Below are positions 14,130-14,230 of a stretch of DNA of 14,230 nt, in pieces (the first letter of the stretch is position 1; each line of letters opens with the position of its first letter). Below the pieces are notes generated by a model, which was not told where the DNA came from, made no database searches, and was given only the letters and a program-made list of their open reading frames with translations. Position numbers and translations under genes: made by a program. The stretch is from DATCYX01 sp037444705 (GTDB taxonomy: Bacteria; Chloroflexota; Anaerolineae; Anaerolineales; UBA4823): the NCBI GenBank assembly GCA_037444705.1, contig JBBILY010000073.1, positions 1-14,230 on the forward strand. Direction: 5' to 3'.

Positions 14130-14230
14130 TTAGAAAGCCATGGTGCATTCCTGGCGCACGGCCAGGATCGGTTGCGTAATCCCTTCAGCCACTTCAGCGG
14201 TGACATTGGGCAGATACAGATGGCGCAGGC
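14130..14230 (-). CDS. 3' end of an unidentified gene (32 codons visible)
   Basis: The minus-strand frame entering from the right edge is open for 32 codons and stops at TAA (14130-14132). Visible residues begin LRHLYLPNVTAEVAEGITQP and end RQECTMAF. One of the other two minus frames (CCT GCG CCA...) meets a stop after 11 codons; the third was not read to its end. The segment is too short for me to name a family. It lies on the same strand as fhs, 111 bases upstream, with a good fhs promoter between them, so co-transcription is not required. Confidence 0.5.
   Translation of the reverse strand, partial: LRHLYLPNVTAEVAEGITQPILAVRQECTMAF

Overview
The window looks like chromosomal DNA of a Chloroflexota bacterium of the Anaerolineae type. 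The grounds are indirect: a very large GAF-rich soluble hybrid kinase, a secreted protein with tandem DUF11-like repeats followed by a YRLYFPFA linker resembling the YLPLV-type stretches common in secreted proteins of that class, a long-form formate-THF ligase, and several promoters whose -10 box sits almost on the start codon. I saw no rRNA, tRNA, insertion sequence, phage gene or CRISPR array. Most genes are housekeeping genes in short transcription units.

Layout: (1) 1-974, plus strand: a primary-type sigma-70 factor, cut by the left edge. (2) 1058-2706, minus strand: a secreted protein (signal peptide, two DUF11-like repeats, LruC-like C-terminal domain) with a terminator after its stop codon. 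(3) 2707-3263: a 557-base gap that is rich in signals. On the minus strand there is a promoter, a structured RNA segment and a strong intrinsic terminator, which together make either a small RNA or an attenuating leader of the secreted-protein gene. On the plus strand there is a good promoter, a 33-codon leader ORF with five Met codons in seven positions, and competing hairpins just before metG. (4) 3264-5063: metG, convergent with a stand-alone CinA-C/PncC amidase gene (5074-5592, minus). (5) 5715-7724, plus: uvrC followed by a 41-residue single-membrane-span protein. (6) 7800-11879, minus: a 1359-residue soluble hybrid histidine kinase with five GAF domains, a PAS-like domain, a kinase core and a receiver. 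(7) 12090-14018, minus: fhs, with its own promoter and terminator. (8) 14130-14230, minus: the last 32 codons of an unidentified gene.

The genes serve transcription initiation, tRNA charging, nucleotide salvage, nucleotide excision repair, signalling and one-carbon metabolism. No dedicated multi-gene pathway is visible. The most interesting element is the region upstream of metG, which has the layout of ribosome-mediated transcription attenuation with methionine as the control amino acid. I know of no described example for metG. The second is the structured minus-strand RNA next to it. Both are read from sequence alone and have not been tested by folding, homology search or RNA data.
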